Shown piece after piece: positions 51,414 through 59,992 of a DNA stretch of 64,000 bases. Source of the stretch: Streptomyces griseocarneus (lineage in GTDB: Bacteria; Actinomycetota; Actinomycetes; Streptomycetales; Streptomycetaceae); NCBI RefSeq assembly GCF_014655595.1, contig NZ_BNBL01000001.1:283290-347289 (forward strand). The letters run 5' to 3'. The translations under genes and the position numbers were made by a program. Every line of letters starts with the position of its first letter. The first letter of the stretch is position 1. A model generated the notes under the pieces. The model was not told the DNA's origin and searched no databases. It saw only the letters and a program-made list of their open reading frames with translations.

Positions 51414-52310
51414 CTACCGCACCGCCAGCCCGCGCGTGCGCAGCACCCGGCGCTCGAGCGGGCTGAAGACGATCAGGTCGATGGCGATGCCCACGAACAG
51501 GATGAGGAGGATGCCGAGCAGCACCCCCGGCATGTCCGAGTCGGTGCGGGCGTTCTCCAGGTACTGGCCCAGCCCCAGGCCCAGATCGGGCGAGGAGGCG
51601 ATGAGCTCCGCCGCCATCAGCGAGCGCCAGGAGAACGCCCAGCCCTGCTTCAGGCCCGCGATGTAGCCCGGCAGCGCGGCCGGCAGCAGCACGTGCCGGG
51701 CACCGCGCGCCCCGGTCGCACCCATCGTGCGCCCGGCCCGCAGGTACAGCGGCGGCACCTGGTCGATGCCCGACACCAGGCCGTTGGCGATGGACGGCAC
51801 CGCGCCCAGCAGGATCACGGCGTACATCGCGGCGTCCGTGATGCCCAGCCAGATCACCGCGGCCGGCACCCAGGCCACCGACGGCAGCGACTGCAGCCCC
51901 GACAGGATCGGCCCCAGCGCCGCCCGGACGAGCGGCACCCGCGCCACCAGCAGGCCCAGCGGCGTGCCGATGGCCAGCGCGGCCACGAAGCCCAGCAGGC
52001 CGCGCGAGACGCTGGTCCAGACGATGTCGAGCAGCGTCCCGTTCAGCCACAGCTCGCGCAGGCCGCCCCACACCGCCGACGGGTCCGGCAGCTTGTAGTC
52101 GTCGGTGACCCCGGCCAGCACCAGCAGCTTCCAGACGGCCAGCACCAGCAGGGCCGCCGTGACGGGCGGCAGCACCTTGTGCAGCAGCACCTGCCGCAGG
52201 GGCGTGCGCCTGACCTGGACGGAGTCCAGGGCATCGAGGCCGGCCTCCAGTCCCGCGAGGTCGCCCTCGGCGCGCCGGCCACCGGCCGGGGCGGTCTCAG
52301 TTCCGGCCAT
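51414..52310 (-). CDS. ssuC: Sulfonate/nitrate/taurine-type ABC permease
   Basis: A 298-residue BPD-type permease with a long hydrophilic N terminus (1-40), about six membrane segments, and the EAA-loop region ATGARGARHVLLPAALPGYIAGLKQGWAFSWRSLMAAELI typical of SsuC/TauC. It imports an organosulfur compound as sulfur source with SsuA and SsuB. Its start overlaps the end of the ATPase gene by 14 bases. Whether the ligand is an alkanesulfonate, taurine or sulfate ester is not decidable here; no monooxygenase gene accompanies it. Confidence 0.87.
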   Translation of the reverse strand: MAGTETAPAGGRRAEGDLAGLEAGLDALDSVQVRRTPLRQVLLHKVLPPVTAALLVLAVWKLLVLAGVTDDYKLPDPSAVWGGLRELWLNGTLLDIVWTSVSRGLLGFVAALAIGTPLGLLVARVPLVRAALGPILSGLQSLPSVAWVPAAVIWLGITDAAMYAVILLGAVPSIANGLVSGIDQVPPLYLRAGRTMGATGARGARHVLLPAALPGYIAGLKQGWAFSWRSLMAAELIASSPDLGLGLGQYLENARTDSDMPGVLLGILLILFVGIAIDLIVFSPLERRVLRTRGLAVR

Positions 52311-53130
52311 GTCGGCGGATCTCCCCCCGCAGTTCCTCGGTGATCTCCACCGACAGGTCGGCCACCGCCGCGTCCTCGATCCGGCGCGGCTGCGGAATGC
52401 CGACCTCCCACTCGCGCACGACCCGGCCCGGCCGGGACGACAGCAGCACCACGCGCTCGCCGAGCCGCACCGCCTCGCGGACGTTGTGCGTGACGAAGAG
52501 GACCGACAGCCGCGTCTGCGACCAGATGCGGGTCAGCTCGTGGTGCAGCACGTCGCGGGTGATGGCGTCCAGCGCCGCGAACGGCTCGTCCATCAGCAGC
52601 ACCCGGCTGTCCTGGGCCAGCGCCCGGGCCAGCGCGACGCGCTGCCGCATGCCGCCCGACAGTTCGTGCACGCGTTTGCCGTACGAGCCGCCCAGCCGCA
52701 CCAGCTCCAGCAGCCGTTCGGCCTCCTCCCGCCGTTCGGCCCGCGGCACCCCGCGCAGCCGCAGCGCCAGCTCGATGTTGCGGCCCGCCGTCAGCCACGG
52801 GAACAGCGCGTGCTCCTGGAACATCAGCGCCGGGCGCCCGCCGGGCACCTCGATCGTGCCGGCGGACGGCCGGTCCAGGCCGGCCACCAGGTTCAGCAGC
52901 GTCGACTTCCCGCAGCCCGAGGCGCCCAGGAGGCACACGAACTCGCCGGGGCGCACGTCGAGGGTGATGTCCTCGAGCACGGGCCGCTCGGCGCCGGGAC
53001 GGCCGTAGCTCTTGTGGACGTGGTCGATGCGGACCGCCGTCCGTATGCCGTCGTCGAGGACGGCCGTGGCGGACGGATCGCCGGTCGTGTGGAAGGGACC
53101 GGGAGTGTCAGTGCTCAGTGCCGGTGCCAT
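52297..53130 (-). CDS. ssuB: Sulfonate-type ABC importer ATPase
   Basis: A 277-residue ATPase of the SsuB/TauB family. Walker A GASGCGKST, Q-loop MFQEHALFPWLTA, signature ELSGGMRQRVALARAL, Walker B VLLMDEPFAALD and H-loop FVTHNVREA are intact. The ATG at 53130 follows AGGAGG by seven bases, a strong site, though homologous sequence only begins about 45 residues later (VRIDHVHKSY). It overlaps the permease gene by 14 bases. Confidence 0.9.
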   Translation of the reverse strand: MAPALSTDTPGPFHTTGDPSATAVLDDGIRTAVRIDHVHKSYGRPGAERPVLEDITLDVRPGEFVCLLGASGCGKSTLLNLVAGLDRPSAGTIEVPGGRPALMFQEHALFPWLTAGRNIELALRLRGVPRAERREEAERLLELVRLGGSYGKRVHELSGGMRQRVALARALAQDSRVLLMDEPFAALDAITRDVLHHELTRIWSQTRLSVLFVTHNVREAVRLGERVVLLSSRPGRVVREWEVGIPQPRRIEDAAVADLSVEITEELRGEIRRHGRN

Positions 53131-53185
53131 CCGGCCACCTCCTGATCGGGGAGCGGGCCTACGGGCCCCGACTGCCGCGTACACG

Positions 53186-54295
53186 TCACTGCCTGCCGAG
53201 CTTCGCCGCGTCGACCGAGGGCCTGCCCTCGGCCGTCAGGACCTTGTTGAGCGGGCGCAGGTCGTAGATGCCGGACAGATCCGGCTTCTCCAGCAGCCCC
53301 GCCTTGACGGCGTGGTCCGCCTGTGCCCCCAGCGTCGTGGCCAGCGGGTCGTCCGTCGTCGTGATGGACTGCCACGCCGGGTCGAGCACCTCGGCCGGCA
53401 GCTCCTTGCCGCCCAGCCGCTTGAGGGCCGCGTTCACCGAGGCCTTGGCCCGGTCCGGGTTCGCCGCGATCCAGGCGTTGGTGCGCACCGAACCGCGCAG
53501 CACGGCCTCGACCACGTCGGGGTGCGCGTCGAGGAACTTCTGCGACACGATCACATTGGTGATCACGAACTTCTTGTCCTGCCACAGCGTGCTCTCGTCC
53601 AGCAGCACCTTGCCGCCCTGCGAGACCAGCTTGGAGGCCGTCGGCTCGGGCACCCAGGCGCCGTCCACCGAACCGGACTTGAAGGCGTCGGGCGTCACCT
53701 TGTTGTCCGTGCGGACGACCGAGACGTCGCCCTTGCCGCTCTGCGGATCGACCTTCCAGCCCTGCTCGGCGATCCAGTTCAGGAACGCCACGTCCTGCGT
53801 GTTGCCCTTCTGCGGGGTGGCGATCCGCTTGCCCTTGACGTCGTCCAGCGAGGTGATCTTCTTCGGGTCGACGACGAGCTTCACCCCGCCCGACGCCGAG
53901 CCCGAGATGATCCGCAGGCTCTTGCCCTTGGACTTCACATAGCCGTTGACGGCCGGCGACGGGCCGATCCAGCCGATGTCGATGGAGTCCGCGTTGAGCG
54001 CCTCGATCTCCGACGGTCCCGCGTTGAAGGTGGTCGAACGGAGCTTCGTGCCGCCCAGCGCCTTCTGCAGGATCCCCTCCTGCTCGCCGACCAGCGGCGT
54101 GGCGTGGGTGATGTTGGGGAAGTAGCCGATCCGGACGGTGTCGGCCGACAGCTTGCGGCCCTGGGCCGCGGCGTTCGCGCCGTCGTCCTTCTTCTCCGAG
54201 CCGTAGCCGCAGGCGCCCAGGGCGCCGAGCAGCAGGGGGAGGGCGGCCGCGGCCGCGAGGACGCGGCGGCGGGGTGGGTGAGCGGCGGCAGACAT
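53186..54295 (-). CDS. ssuA: Sulfonate-type ABC substrate-binding lipoprotein
   Basis: A 369-residue NMT1/SsuA-family solute-binding protein. The N terminus has twin arginines (PPRRRVLAAAAALPLLLG) and lipobox LGACG, so it is exported, possibly via Tat, and lipid-anchored. The binding domain begins VRIGYFPNITHATPLVGEQEG, with FNAGPSEIEALNADSIDIGWIGPSPAVNGY and AWVPEPTASKLV. It lies between cysN and the ATPase gene (55 bases), placing uptake of organic sulfur in the same transcript as sulfate reduction. Confidence 0.88.
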   Translation of the reverse strand: MSAAAHPPRRRVLAAAAALPLLLGALGACGYGSEKKDDGANAAAQGRKLSADTVRIGYFPNITHATPLVGEQEGILQKALGGTKLRSTTFNAGPSEIEALNADSIDIGWIGPSPAVNGYVKSKGKSLRIISGSASGGVKLVVDPKKITSLDDVKGKRIATPQKGNTQDVAFLNWIAEQGWKVDPQSGKGDVSVVRTDNKVTPDAFKSGSVDGAWVPEPTASKLVSQGGKVLLDESTLWQDKKFVITNVIVSQKFLDAHPDVVEAVLRGSVRTNAWIAANPDRAKASVNAALKRLGGKELPAEVLDPAWQSITTTDDPLATTLGAQADHAVKAGLLEKPDLSGIYDLRPLNKVLTAEGRPSVDAAKLGRQ

Positions 54296-54392
54296 GAGGG
54301 GGGTTCCTCTCCGCGGGCCGGTGCGTACGGCTAGGGCACGCCCGGCGGTTCACTGGGACGTCGGGGACGGGGCAGGGGCTGCGGTACGGACA

Positions 54393-54503
54393 TCAGCGCG
54401 CACATCGCCCGACGCCGCCCTGGCCGCTGCCGAGGGCGCCGCTGCCGACACGGCCGCCCTCCTTGTCGAAGGTCGCGAAGACGTCCCGCACGATTCCGGC
54501 CAT
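54393..54503 (-). CDS. Possible 36-residue peptide between cysN and ssuA
   Basis: An open frame whose ATG is two bases past the cysN stop. It encodes 36 residues beginning MAGIVRDVFATFDKEGG, then a Gly/Ser-rich end. Position suggests translational coupling with cysN and it fills the 210-base gap before ssuA, but there is no homology I recognise and no separate ribosome-binding site. It may be only a spacer. Confidence 0.28.
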   Translation of the reverse strand: MAGIVRDVFATFDKEGGRVGSGALGSGQGGVGRCAR

Positions 54504-54505
54504 GG

Positions 54506-55837
54506 TCAGAAGTCCCAGCCCTCGTCGTCGTCGGCCGCCGGCCGCGCGGCCCGGGCCGCGAAGGCCGTGCCCGCCATGCCCGCCGTCAGCGTCGTCCCGT
54601 CGGCCGGGTCGATCAGCAGGAACGAGCCGGTGCTCCGGGAGTCGGCGTAGGCGTCGAGCGCCAGCGGCTCGGCCGTGCGCAGCACCACCCGCCCGATGTC
54701 GTTGGCGGCCAGCTCGCCGGGGGAGGGGTGCTGGGAGAGGTCGTCGAGGGTCAGCCGGGAGGGCAGCACCTTCACCAGGGCCTTGACGGTGCGGGTGGTG
54801 TGCTTGAGCAGGACGCGGTCCCCGACGCGCAGGGGCCGGTCGGCGACGTGGCACACCGTCGCCTCGACGTCCCGGGTGGTGGGCGGCGGGCCGGCGGTGG
54901 GGGCGATGAGGTCGCCGCGCGAGACGTCCAGGTCGTCGGCCAGCCGCACGGTCACGGACTGCGGCGCCCAGGCGACGTCGACGCTCTCGCCGAGGGCGTC
55001 GATGGCGGCGACGGTGCTGGTGCGCCCCGAGGGCAGCACCGTCACCGGGTCGCCGACGCGCAGCACGCCGGAGGCGAGCCGGCCGGCGTAGCCGCGGTAG
55101 TCGGGGTGGGCGGCGCTCTGCGGGCGGATGACGTACTGGACCGGGAAGCGGGCCGGGTCGGCGGTCGGGTCGGTGACCACGGGCACCGTCTCGAGGTGCT
55201 CGAGGACGGTGGGGCCGCCGTACCAGTCCATGTGCGCGGACGGGGTCACGACGTTGTCGCCGGCCAGGGCGGAGATGGGGACGGCGGTGACCTCGGGGAT
55301 GCCGAGGGAGGCGGCGTAGGCGGCGAACTCCTCGGCGATCGGGGCGAAGACGGACTCGGCGTACCCGGCGAGGTCCATCTTGTTGACGGCCAGGACCACG
55401 TGCGGCACGCGCAGGAGGGCGGCGACGGCGGCGTGGCGGCGGGTCTGCTCGACCACGCCGTTGCGGGCGTCGACCAGGACGACGGCGAGCTCGGCGGTGG
55501 AGGCGCCGGTGACCATGTTGCGGGTGTACTGCACGTGGCCGGGGGTGTCGGCGAGGATGAACCGGCGGCGGGGGGTGGCGAAGTAGCGGTAGGCGACGTC
55601 GATGGTGATGCCCTGCTCGCGCTCCGCCCGCAGCCCGTCGGTCAGCAGCGCCAGGTCCGGGGCGTCGTGGCCGCGGCTGCGCGAGGCGTGCTCGACGGCC
55701 TCGAGCTGGTCGGCCAGGACGGCCTTGGAGTCGTGGAGGAGGCGGCCGACGAGCGTGGACTTGCCGTCGTCGACGGAGCCGGCGGTGGCGAAGCGCAGCA
55801 GCGACGTCGCGCCCGCCGGAAGGGTGCGGTCGGTCAT
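54506..55837 (-). CDS. cysN: Sulfate adenylyltransferase subunit 1 (GTPase)
   Basis: CysN (443 residues) is the EF-Tu-like GTPase that drives APS formation by CysD. The G1 motif is ATAGSVDDGKST, G3 ILADTPGHVQYTRNM, G4 VNKMDL and G5 in VPISALAGDNV, followed by beta-barrel domains. It has no fused CysC kinase domain, which fits the separate cysC gene two genes upstream in the operon. Its start lies one base after the cysD stop. Confidence 0.95.
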   Translation of the reverse strand: MTDRTLPAGATSLLRFATAGSVDDGKSTLVGRLLHDSKAVLADQLEAVEHASRSRGHDAPDLALLTDGLRAEREQGITIDVAYRYFATPRRRFILADTPGHVQYTRNMVTGASTAELAVVLVDARNGVVEQTRRHAAVAALLRVPHVVLAVNKMDLAGYAESVFAPIAEEFAAYAASLGIPEVTAVPISALAGDNVVTPSAHMDWYGGPTVLEHLETVPVVTDPTADPARFPVQYVIRPQSAAHPDYRGYAGRLASGVLRVGDPVTVLPSGRTSTVAAIDALGESVDVAWAPQSVTVRLADDLDVSRGDLIAPTAGPPPTTRDVEATVCHVADRPLRVGDRVLLKHTTRTVKALVKVLPSRLTLDDLSQHPSPGELAANDIGRVVLRTAEPLALDAYADSRSTGSFLLIDPADGTTLTAGMAGTAFAARAARPAADDDEGWDF

Positions 55838-55838
55838 G

Positions 55839-56756
55839 TCAGAAGTACCCCTCGCGCTTGCGGTCTTCCATCGCGGCCTCGGACAGCCGGTCGTCGGCCC
55901 TGCTCGCCCCGCGCTCGGTGAGGCGGGAGGCGGTGATCTCGGTGATGACGTCCTCGGTCGTCAGGGCGACGGAGTCGACGGCGCCGGTGCAGGACATGTC
56001 GCCGACGGTGCGGTAGCGCACCAGGCGCCTCTCCACCGGTTCGCCCTCCTTGGGGCCGCCCCAGTCGCCGGGGGTGAGCCACATGCCGTCGCGGGCGAAG
56101 ACCTCGCGCTCGTGCGCGTAGTAGATCGACGGCAGTTCGATCTTCTCGCGGGCGATGTACTGCCACACGTCGAGCTCGGTGAAGTTCGACAGGGGGAAGA
56201 CCCGCACGTGCTCGCCGGGCGCGTGGCGGCCGTTGTAGAGCTGCCACAGCTCGGGGCGCTGGCGGCGGGGGTCCCAGCCGCCGAACTCGTCGCGCAGCGA
56301 GAACACCCGCTCCTTGGCCCGCGCCTTCTCCTCGTCGCGGCGCCCGCCGCCGAAGACGGCGTCGAAGCGGTGGCGGGCGATGGCGTCCAGCAGCGGCACG
56401 GTCTGCAGCGGGTTGCGGGTGCCGTCGGGGCGCTCCCGCAGCTCGCCGCGGTCGATGAACTCCTGTACGGAGGCCACGTGCAGGCGCAGGCCGTGCGCGG
56501 CGACCGTGCGGTCCCGGTAGGCGAGGACCTCGGGGAAGTTGTGCCCGGTGTCCACGTGCAGCAGCGCGAAGGGCACGGGCGCCGGCGCGAAGGCCTTCAG
56601 CGCCAGGTGCAGCATGACCACCGAGTCCTTGCCGCCGGAGAACAGGATCACCGGCCGCTCGAACTCCCCCGCCACCTCGCGGAAGATGTGCACCGCCTCC
56701 GACTCCAGCACGTCCAGGTGCGAGAGGGCGTACGGACTGTCCGTACTCGTATTCAC
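55839..56756 (-). CDS. cysD: Sulfate adenylyltransferase subunit 2
   Basis: CysD (305 residues) forms adenosine 5'-phosphosulfate from ATP and sulfate. The PP-loop is ILFSGGKDSVVMLHLALKAF (about 37-56); LHVDTGHNFPEVL, FGGGRRDEEKARAKERVFS and FPLSNFTELDVWQYI are family signatures, and the C terminus ends in MEDRKREGYF as usual. The GTG start overlaps the cysC stop by four bases and has GAGAGGGG upstream. Confidence 0.96.
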   Translation of the reverse strand: MNTSTDSPYALSHLDVLESEAVHIFREVAGEFERPVILFSGGKDSVVMLHLALKAFAPAPVPFALLHVDTGHNFPEVLAYRDRTVAAHGLRLHVASVQEFIDRGELRERPDGTRNPLQTVPLLDAIARHRFDAVFGGGRRDEEKARAKERVFSLRDEFGGWDPRRQRPELWQLYNGRHAPGEHVRVFPLSNFTELDVWQYIAREKIELPSIYYAHEREVFARDGMWLTPGDWGGPKEGEPVERRLVRYRTVGDMSCTGAVDSVALTTEDVITEITASRLTERGASRADDRLSEAAMEDRKREGYF

Positions 56757-57289
56757 AGCAAACCCCTCTCGCCCAGCAGGCCATACAGAGCCGCCGCCGA
56801 CTCCCCGACGCCCTGTTCGTGCGCGGCGATCCGCAGGTCGGGATCGGCCGGCGCCTCGTACGGGTCGTCGACGCCCGTCAGGCCGGATATCTCGCCCGCC
56901 GCCTGTCTGGCGTACAGGCCCTTCACATCGCGTACGGAGCACACCTCCACCGGTGTCGCCACGTGCACCTCCACATAGCCGGTGCCGCGCGCCCGGTGGT
57001 GCTTGCGCACCGCCTCGCGGGAGTCGGCGTAGGGGGCGATGACCGGTACGAGCACGGTCACCCCGTGCGCGGCCAGCAGCTGGGCCACGAACCCGATCCG
57101 TCGCACGTTGGTGTGCCGGTCCTCGCGCGAGAAGCCCAGCCCGGCCGAGAGGAACTCGCGGATCTCGTCCCCGTCCAGCACCTCCACCCGCCGGCCCTCA
57201 TCGCGCAGCCGTTCCGCCAGCGCCCGGGCGATCGTCGTCTTGCCCGCGCTGGGGAGGCCGGTGAGCCACACCGTGGCGCCCACGCTCAT
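56753..57289 (-). CDS. cysC: Adenylylsulfate kinase
   Basis: CysC (178 residues) phosphorylates APS to PAPS. The P-loop is VWLTGLPSAGKTTIA; DGDEIREFLSAGLGFSREDRHTN and RIGFVAQLLAAHGV carry the APS-binding contacts, and VEVHVATPVEVCSVRDVKGLY the later motif. GGGAGAACGAC precedes the ATG. It overlaps cysD by four bases. The operon also encodes an APS-reductase-type CysH, so PAPS may be needed for other sulfotransfer or the reductase may accept both. Confidence 0.95.
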   Translation of the reverse strand: MSVGATVWLTGLPSAGKTTIARALAERLRDEGRRVEVLDGDEIREFLSAGLGFSREDRHTNVRRIGFVAQLLAAHGVTVLVPVIAPYADSREAVRKHHRARGTGYVEVHVATPVEVCSVRDVKGLYARQAAGEISGLTGVDDPYEAPADPDLRIAAHEQGVGESAAALYGLLGERGLL

Positions 57290-57302
57290 GTCGTTCTCCC
57301 TG

Positions 57303-58013
57303 TCATTCGTGCAGCCCGCATTCCGTCTTGCCCCGGCCCGCCCAGCGACCGGCGCGCGCATCCTGACCCGCGCGTACCTTGCGGGTACAGGGGGCGCATC
57401 CGACGGACGTGTAGCCGTCCATCAGCAGCGGGTTGGTGAGGACGCCGTGCTCGTCGACGTAGGCGTCGACGTCGTCCTGGGTCCAGCGGGCTATCGGCGC
57501 GACCTTGACCTTCCGCCTCCGGGCGTCCCAGCCCACCACGGGGGTGCCGGCCCGGGTGGGGGACTCGTCGCGGCGCAGCCCGGTGGCCCAGGCGTCGTAT
57601 CCGGCCAGGCCCCTGGTGAGCGGCTCGACCTTGCGCAGTGCGCAGCACAGGTCGGGGTCGCGGTCGTGCAGCTCCGGTCCGTGCGCGGCGTCCTGCTCGG
57701 CGACGCTCAGGCGCGGGGTGAGCGTGATGACGCGGACGTCCATCACGGCGTCGACCGCGTCGCGGGTGCCGAGGGTCTCCGGGAAGTGGTAGCCGGTGTC
57801 CAGGAAGACCACGTCGATGCCGGGGAAGGCGCGTGAGGCGAGGTGCGCGACCACGGCGTCCTCCATGGAGGAGGTCACGCACAAGCGCTTGCCGAAGGTG
57901 TCGGCCGCCCAGCGCAGGATCTCCAGCGCCGGGGCGTCCTCCAGCTCGCGGCCCGCCCGCTCGGCGAGCCGCCGGAGCCGGTCGGGTGCCCCGGTCTCGT
58001 CAAGTCCGTTCAT
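57303..58013 (-). CDS. cysH: Assimilatory APS/PAPS reductase
   Basis: CysH (236 residues) reduces activated sulfate to sulfite using thioredoxin. PP-loop-like CVTSSMEDAVVAHLA and FLDTGYHFPETL precede the 4Fe-4S cysteine set CC in DPDLCCALRK and CxxC in VGCAPCTR, which mark the APS-using type; the redox cysteine is in the C-terminal KTECGLHE. The gene overlaps the end of the zinc-ribbon gene by 14 bases and precedes cysC by 13 bases. Confidence 0.94.
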   Translation of the reverse strand: MNGLDETGAPDRLRRLAERAGRELEDAPALEILRWAADTFGKRLCVTSSMEDAVVAHLASRAFPGIDVVFLDTGYHFPETLGTRDAVDAVMDVRVITLTPRLSVAEQDAAHGPELHDRDPDLCCALRKVEPLTRGLAGYDAWATGLRRDESPTRAGTPVVGWDARRRKVKVAPIARWTQDDVDAYVDEHGVLTNPLLMDGYTSVGCAPCTRKVRAGQDARAGRWAGRGKTECGLHE

Positions 58014-58176
58014 TCGGTGCCCCCTTGGCCACGCCCCGGGCGAGGAGCCCGAGGAACGACAGCCGGAACGCGCGGTTGCACGCGCCGCATTCCCAGGCCC
58101 CGTGACCCTGCTCGGAGGGCCGCAGGTCCTCGTCGCCGCAGTAGGGGCAGTAGAAGGGAGCCGCTCGTTCGCTCAT
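58000..58176 (-). CDS. Small zinc-ribbon protein in the sulfite-reductase operon
   Basis: A 58-residue protein with two CxxC knuckles, FYCPYCGDE and WECGACNRAF, predicting a single zinc ribbon, then a short hydrophobic/basic tail (LSFLGLLARGVAKG). Its ATG overlaps the sulfite reductase stop (ATGA) and its end overlaps the cysH start by 14 bases, so it is tightly co-translated with both. I recall similar small proteins at this place in other Streptomyces, without a known function; a redox or cluster-handling helper for the two iron-sulfur enzymes is a guess. Confidence 0.75.
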   Translation of the reverse strand: MSERAAPFYCPYCGDEDLRPSEQGHGAWECGACNRAFRLSFLGLLARGVAKGAPNERT

Positions 58177-59873
58177 GAGAGGTCTGCCTCCGCCGCGCGC
58201 GCGGCCCACGCGGCGAACCGCTCGCCGTCCTCGCGCTGTTCGCTGTAGCGGGTCAGCACCCGCTCGATGTAGTCGGGCAGCTGGTCCGAGGTGACCTTCA
58301 GGCCGCGCACCTTGCGGCCGAATCCCGCCTCGAGGCCGAGCGCGCCGCCCAGGTGGACCTGGAAGCCCTCGACCTGCCGGCCCTCGTCGTCCAGGACCAG
58401 CTGGCCCTTGAGACCGATGTCCGCGACCTGGATGCGGGCGCAGGCGTTCGGGCAGCCGTTGATGTTGATGGTGACGGGTTCGTCGAAGTCCGGCAGCCGG
58501 CGCTCGAGTTCGTCGATGACCCAGGAGCCGCGCGCCTTGGTCTCCACGATGGCCAGCTTGCAGAACTCGATGCCCGTGCAGGCCATCGTGCCGCGCCGGA
58601 AGGGCGAGGGGGAGACCCGCAGGTCCAGCGCCTCCAGGCCCGCCACCAGCGACTCGACCCGCTCGCCCGGCACGTCGAGCACGATCATCTTCTGTTCGGC
58701 GGTGGTGCGCAGCCGGCCCGAGCCGTGCTCCTCGGCGAGCGCCGCGATCTTCGTCAGGCCGGCGCCGTCGACGCGGCCGACGCGTGGCGCGAAGCCGACG
58801 TAGAAGCGGCCGTCCTTCTGCCGGTGGACGCCCACGTGGTCCCGCCACCGCTCCACCGGCTGTTCGGGCGCGGGCCCGTCGAGCAGCGGGCGGCGCAGGT
58901 ACTCGTCCTCGAGCACCCGCCGGAACCTCTCCGCCCCCCAGTCGGCGACGAGGAACTTCAGCCGGGCGCGGTTGCGCAGCCGGCGGTAGCCGTAGTCGCG
59001 GAAGATGCCGATGACCCCGCCGTAGACGTCGGCGACCTCCTCCAGCGGCACCCAGGCGCCCAGCCGTACGCCGATTCTGGGGTTGGTGGACAGGCCGCCG
59101 CCCACCCACAGGTCGAAGCCCGGGCCGTGCTCGGGGTGGCGCACGCCGACGAACGCGACGTCGTTGATCTCGTGGGCCACGTCCAGCAGCGGCGAGCCGG
59201 AGACGGCGGACTTGAACTTGCGGGGGAGGTTGGAGAAGTCCTTGTTGCCGATGAAGCGGCGCTGGATCTCCTCGATGGCGGGCGTGCCGTCGACGATCTC
59301 GTCCTCGGCGATGCCGGCGACCGGCGAGCCCAGGATCACGCGGGGGGTGTCGCCGCAGGCCTCGGTGGTCGACAGGCCCACGGCCTCCAGCCGCCGCCAG
59401 ATCTCCGGGACGTCCTCGATGCGGATCCAGTGGTACTGGATGTTCTGCCGGTCGGTGATGTCGGCGGTGCCGCGCGCGAACTCCTGGGAGACCTCGCCGA
59501 TGACGCGCAGCTGGGCGGTGGTCAGCCGGCCGCCGTCGATGCGCACCCGGAGCATGAAGTACTCGTCGTCCAGCTCCTCCGGCTCCAGCACCGCGGTCTT
59601 GCCGCCGTCGATGCCGGGCTTGCGCTGGGTGTACAGCCCCCACCAGCGCATCCGGCCGCGCAGGTCGCTGGGGTCGATGGAGTGGAAGCCGGCCTTGGAG
59701 TAGATCGTCTCAATGCGTGTCCGCACATTGAGACCGTCGTCATCCTTCTTGAACTGCTCGTTGCCGTTGAGCGGCGTGAAGTGGCCGACGGCCCACTGGC
59801 CCTCGCCGCGGTGGCGGCCGGTCTTGCGCCGGGGCGGGGCGGCGGCAGGGGAGTTCGGCGGGGTGTCAGCCAT
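58173..59873 (-). CDS. cysI: Ferredoxin-type sulfite reductase
   Basis: A 566-residue siroheme/4Fe-4S sulfite reductase of the nitrite/sulfite reductase family, taking sulfite to sulfide. Two ferredoxin-like half-domain repeats are present. The cluster cysteines are CTGIEFC and NGCPNAC (about residues 440 and 480), the latter also the siroheme ligand. DITDRQNIQYHWI and KFKSAVSG carry the basic residues that hold substrate. The assignment as sulfite rather than nitrite reductase rests on the surrounding cys genes. AAGGA lies nine bases before the ATG. It is the first structural gene after the leader peptide. Confidence 0.93.
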   Translation of the reverse strand: MADTPPNSPAAAPPRRKTGRHRGEGQWAVGHFTPLNGNEQFKKDDDGLNVRTRIETIYSKAGFHSIDPSDLRGRMRWWGLYTQRKPGIDGGKTAVLEPEELDDEYFMLRVRIDGGRLTTAQLRVIGEVSQEFARGTADITDRQNIQYHWIRIEDVPEIWRRLEAVGLSTTEACGDTPRVILGSPVAGIAEDEIVDGTPAIEEIQRRFIGNKDFSNLPRKFKSAVSGSPLLDVAHEINDVAFVGVRHPEHGPGFDLWVGGGLSTNPRIGVRLGAWVPLEEVADVYGGVIGIFRDYGYRRLRNRARLKFLVADWGAERFRRVLEDEYLRRPLLDGPAPEQPVERWRDHVGVHRQKDGRFYVGFAPRVGRVDGAGLTKIAALAEEHGSGRLRTTAEQKMIVLDVPGERVESLVAGLEALDLRVSPSPFRRGTMACTGIEFCKLAIVETKARGSWVIDELERRLPDFDEPVTININGCPNACARIQVADIGLKGQLVLDDEGRQVEGFQVHLGGALGLEAGFGRKVRGLKVTSDQLPDYIERVLTRYSEQREDGERFAAWAARAAEADLS

Positions 59874-59992
59874 GGCGAAATGTCCTTAAAGTCCACATAC
59901 GTCCGCGACAACAGGCGCAGAGGGAGGAGGAAAAGGCGTCCCGGCCGCGCGACGGAAGGGGCGGCGAGGGAAGGGCGGTGGTGCTGTGACTG

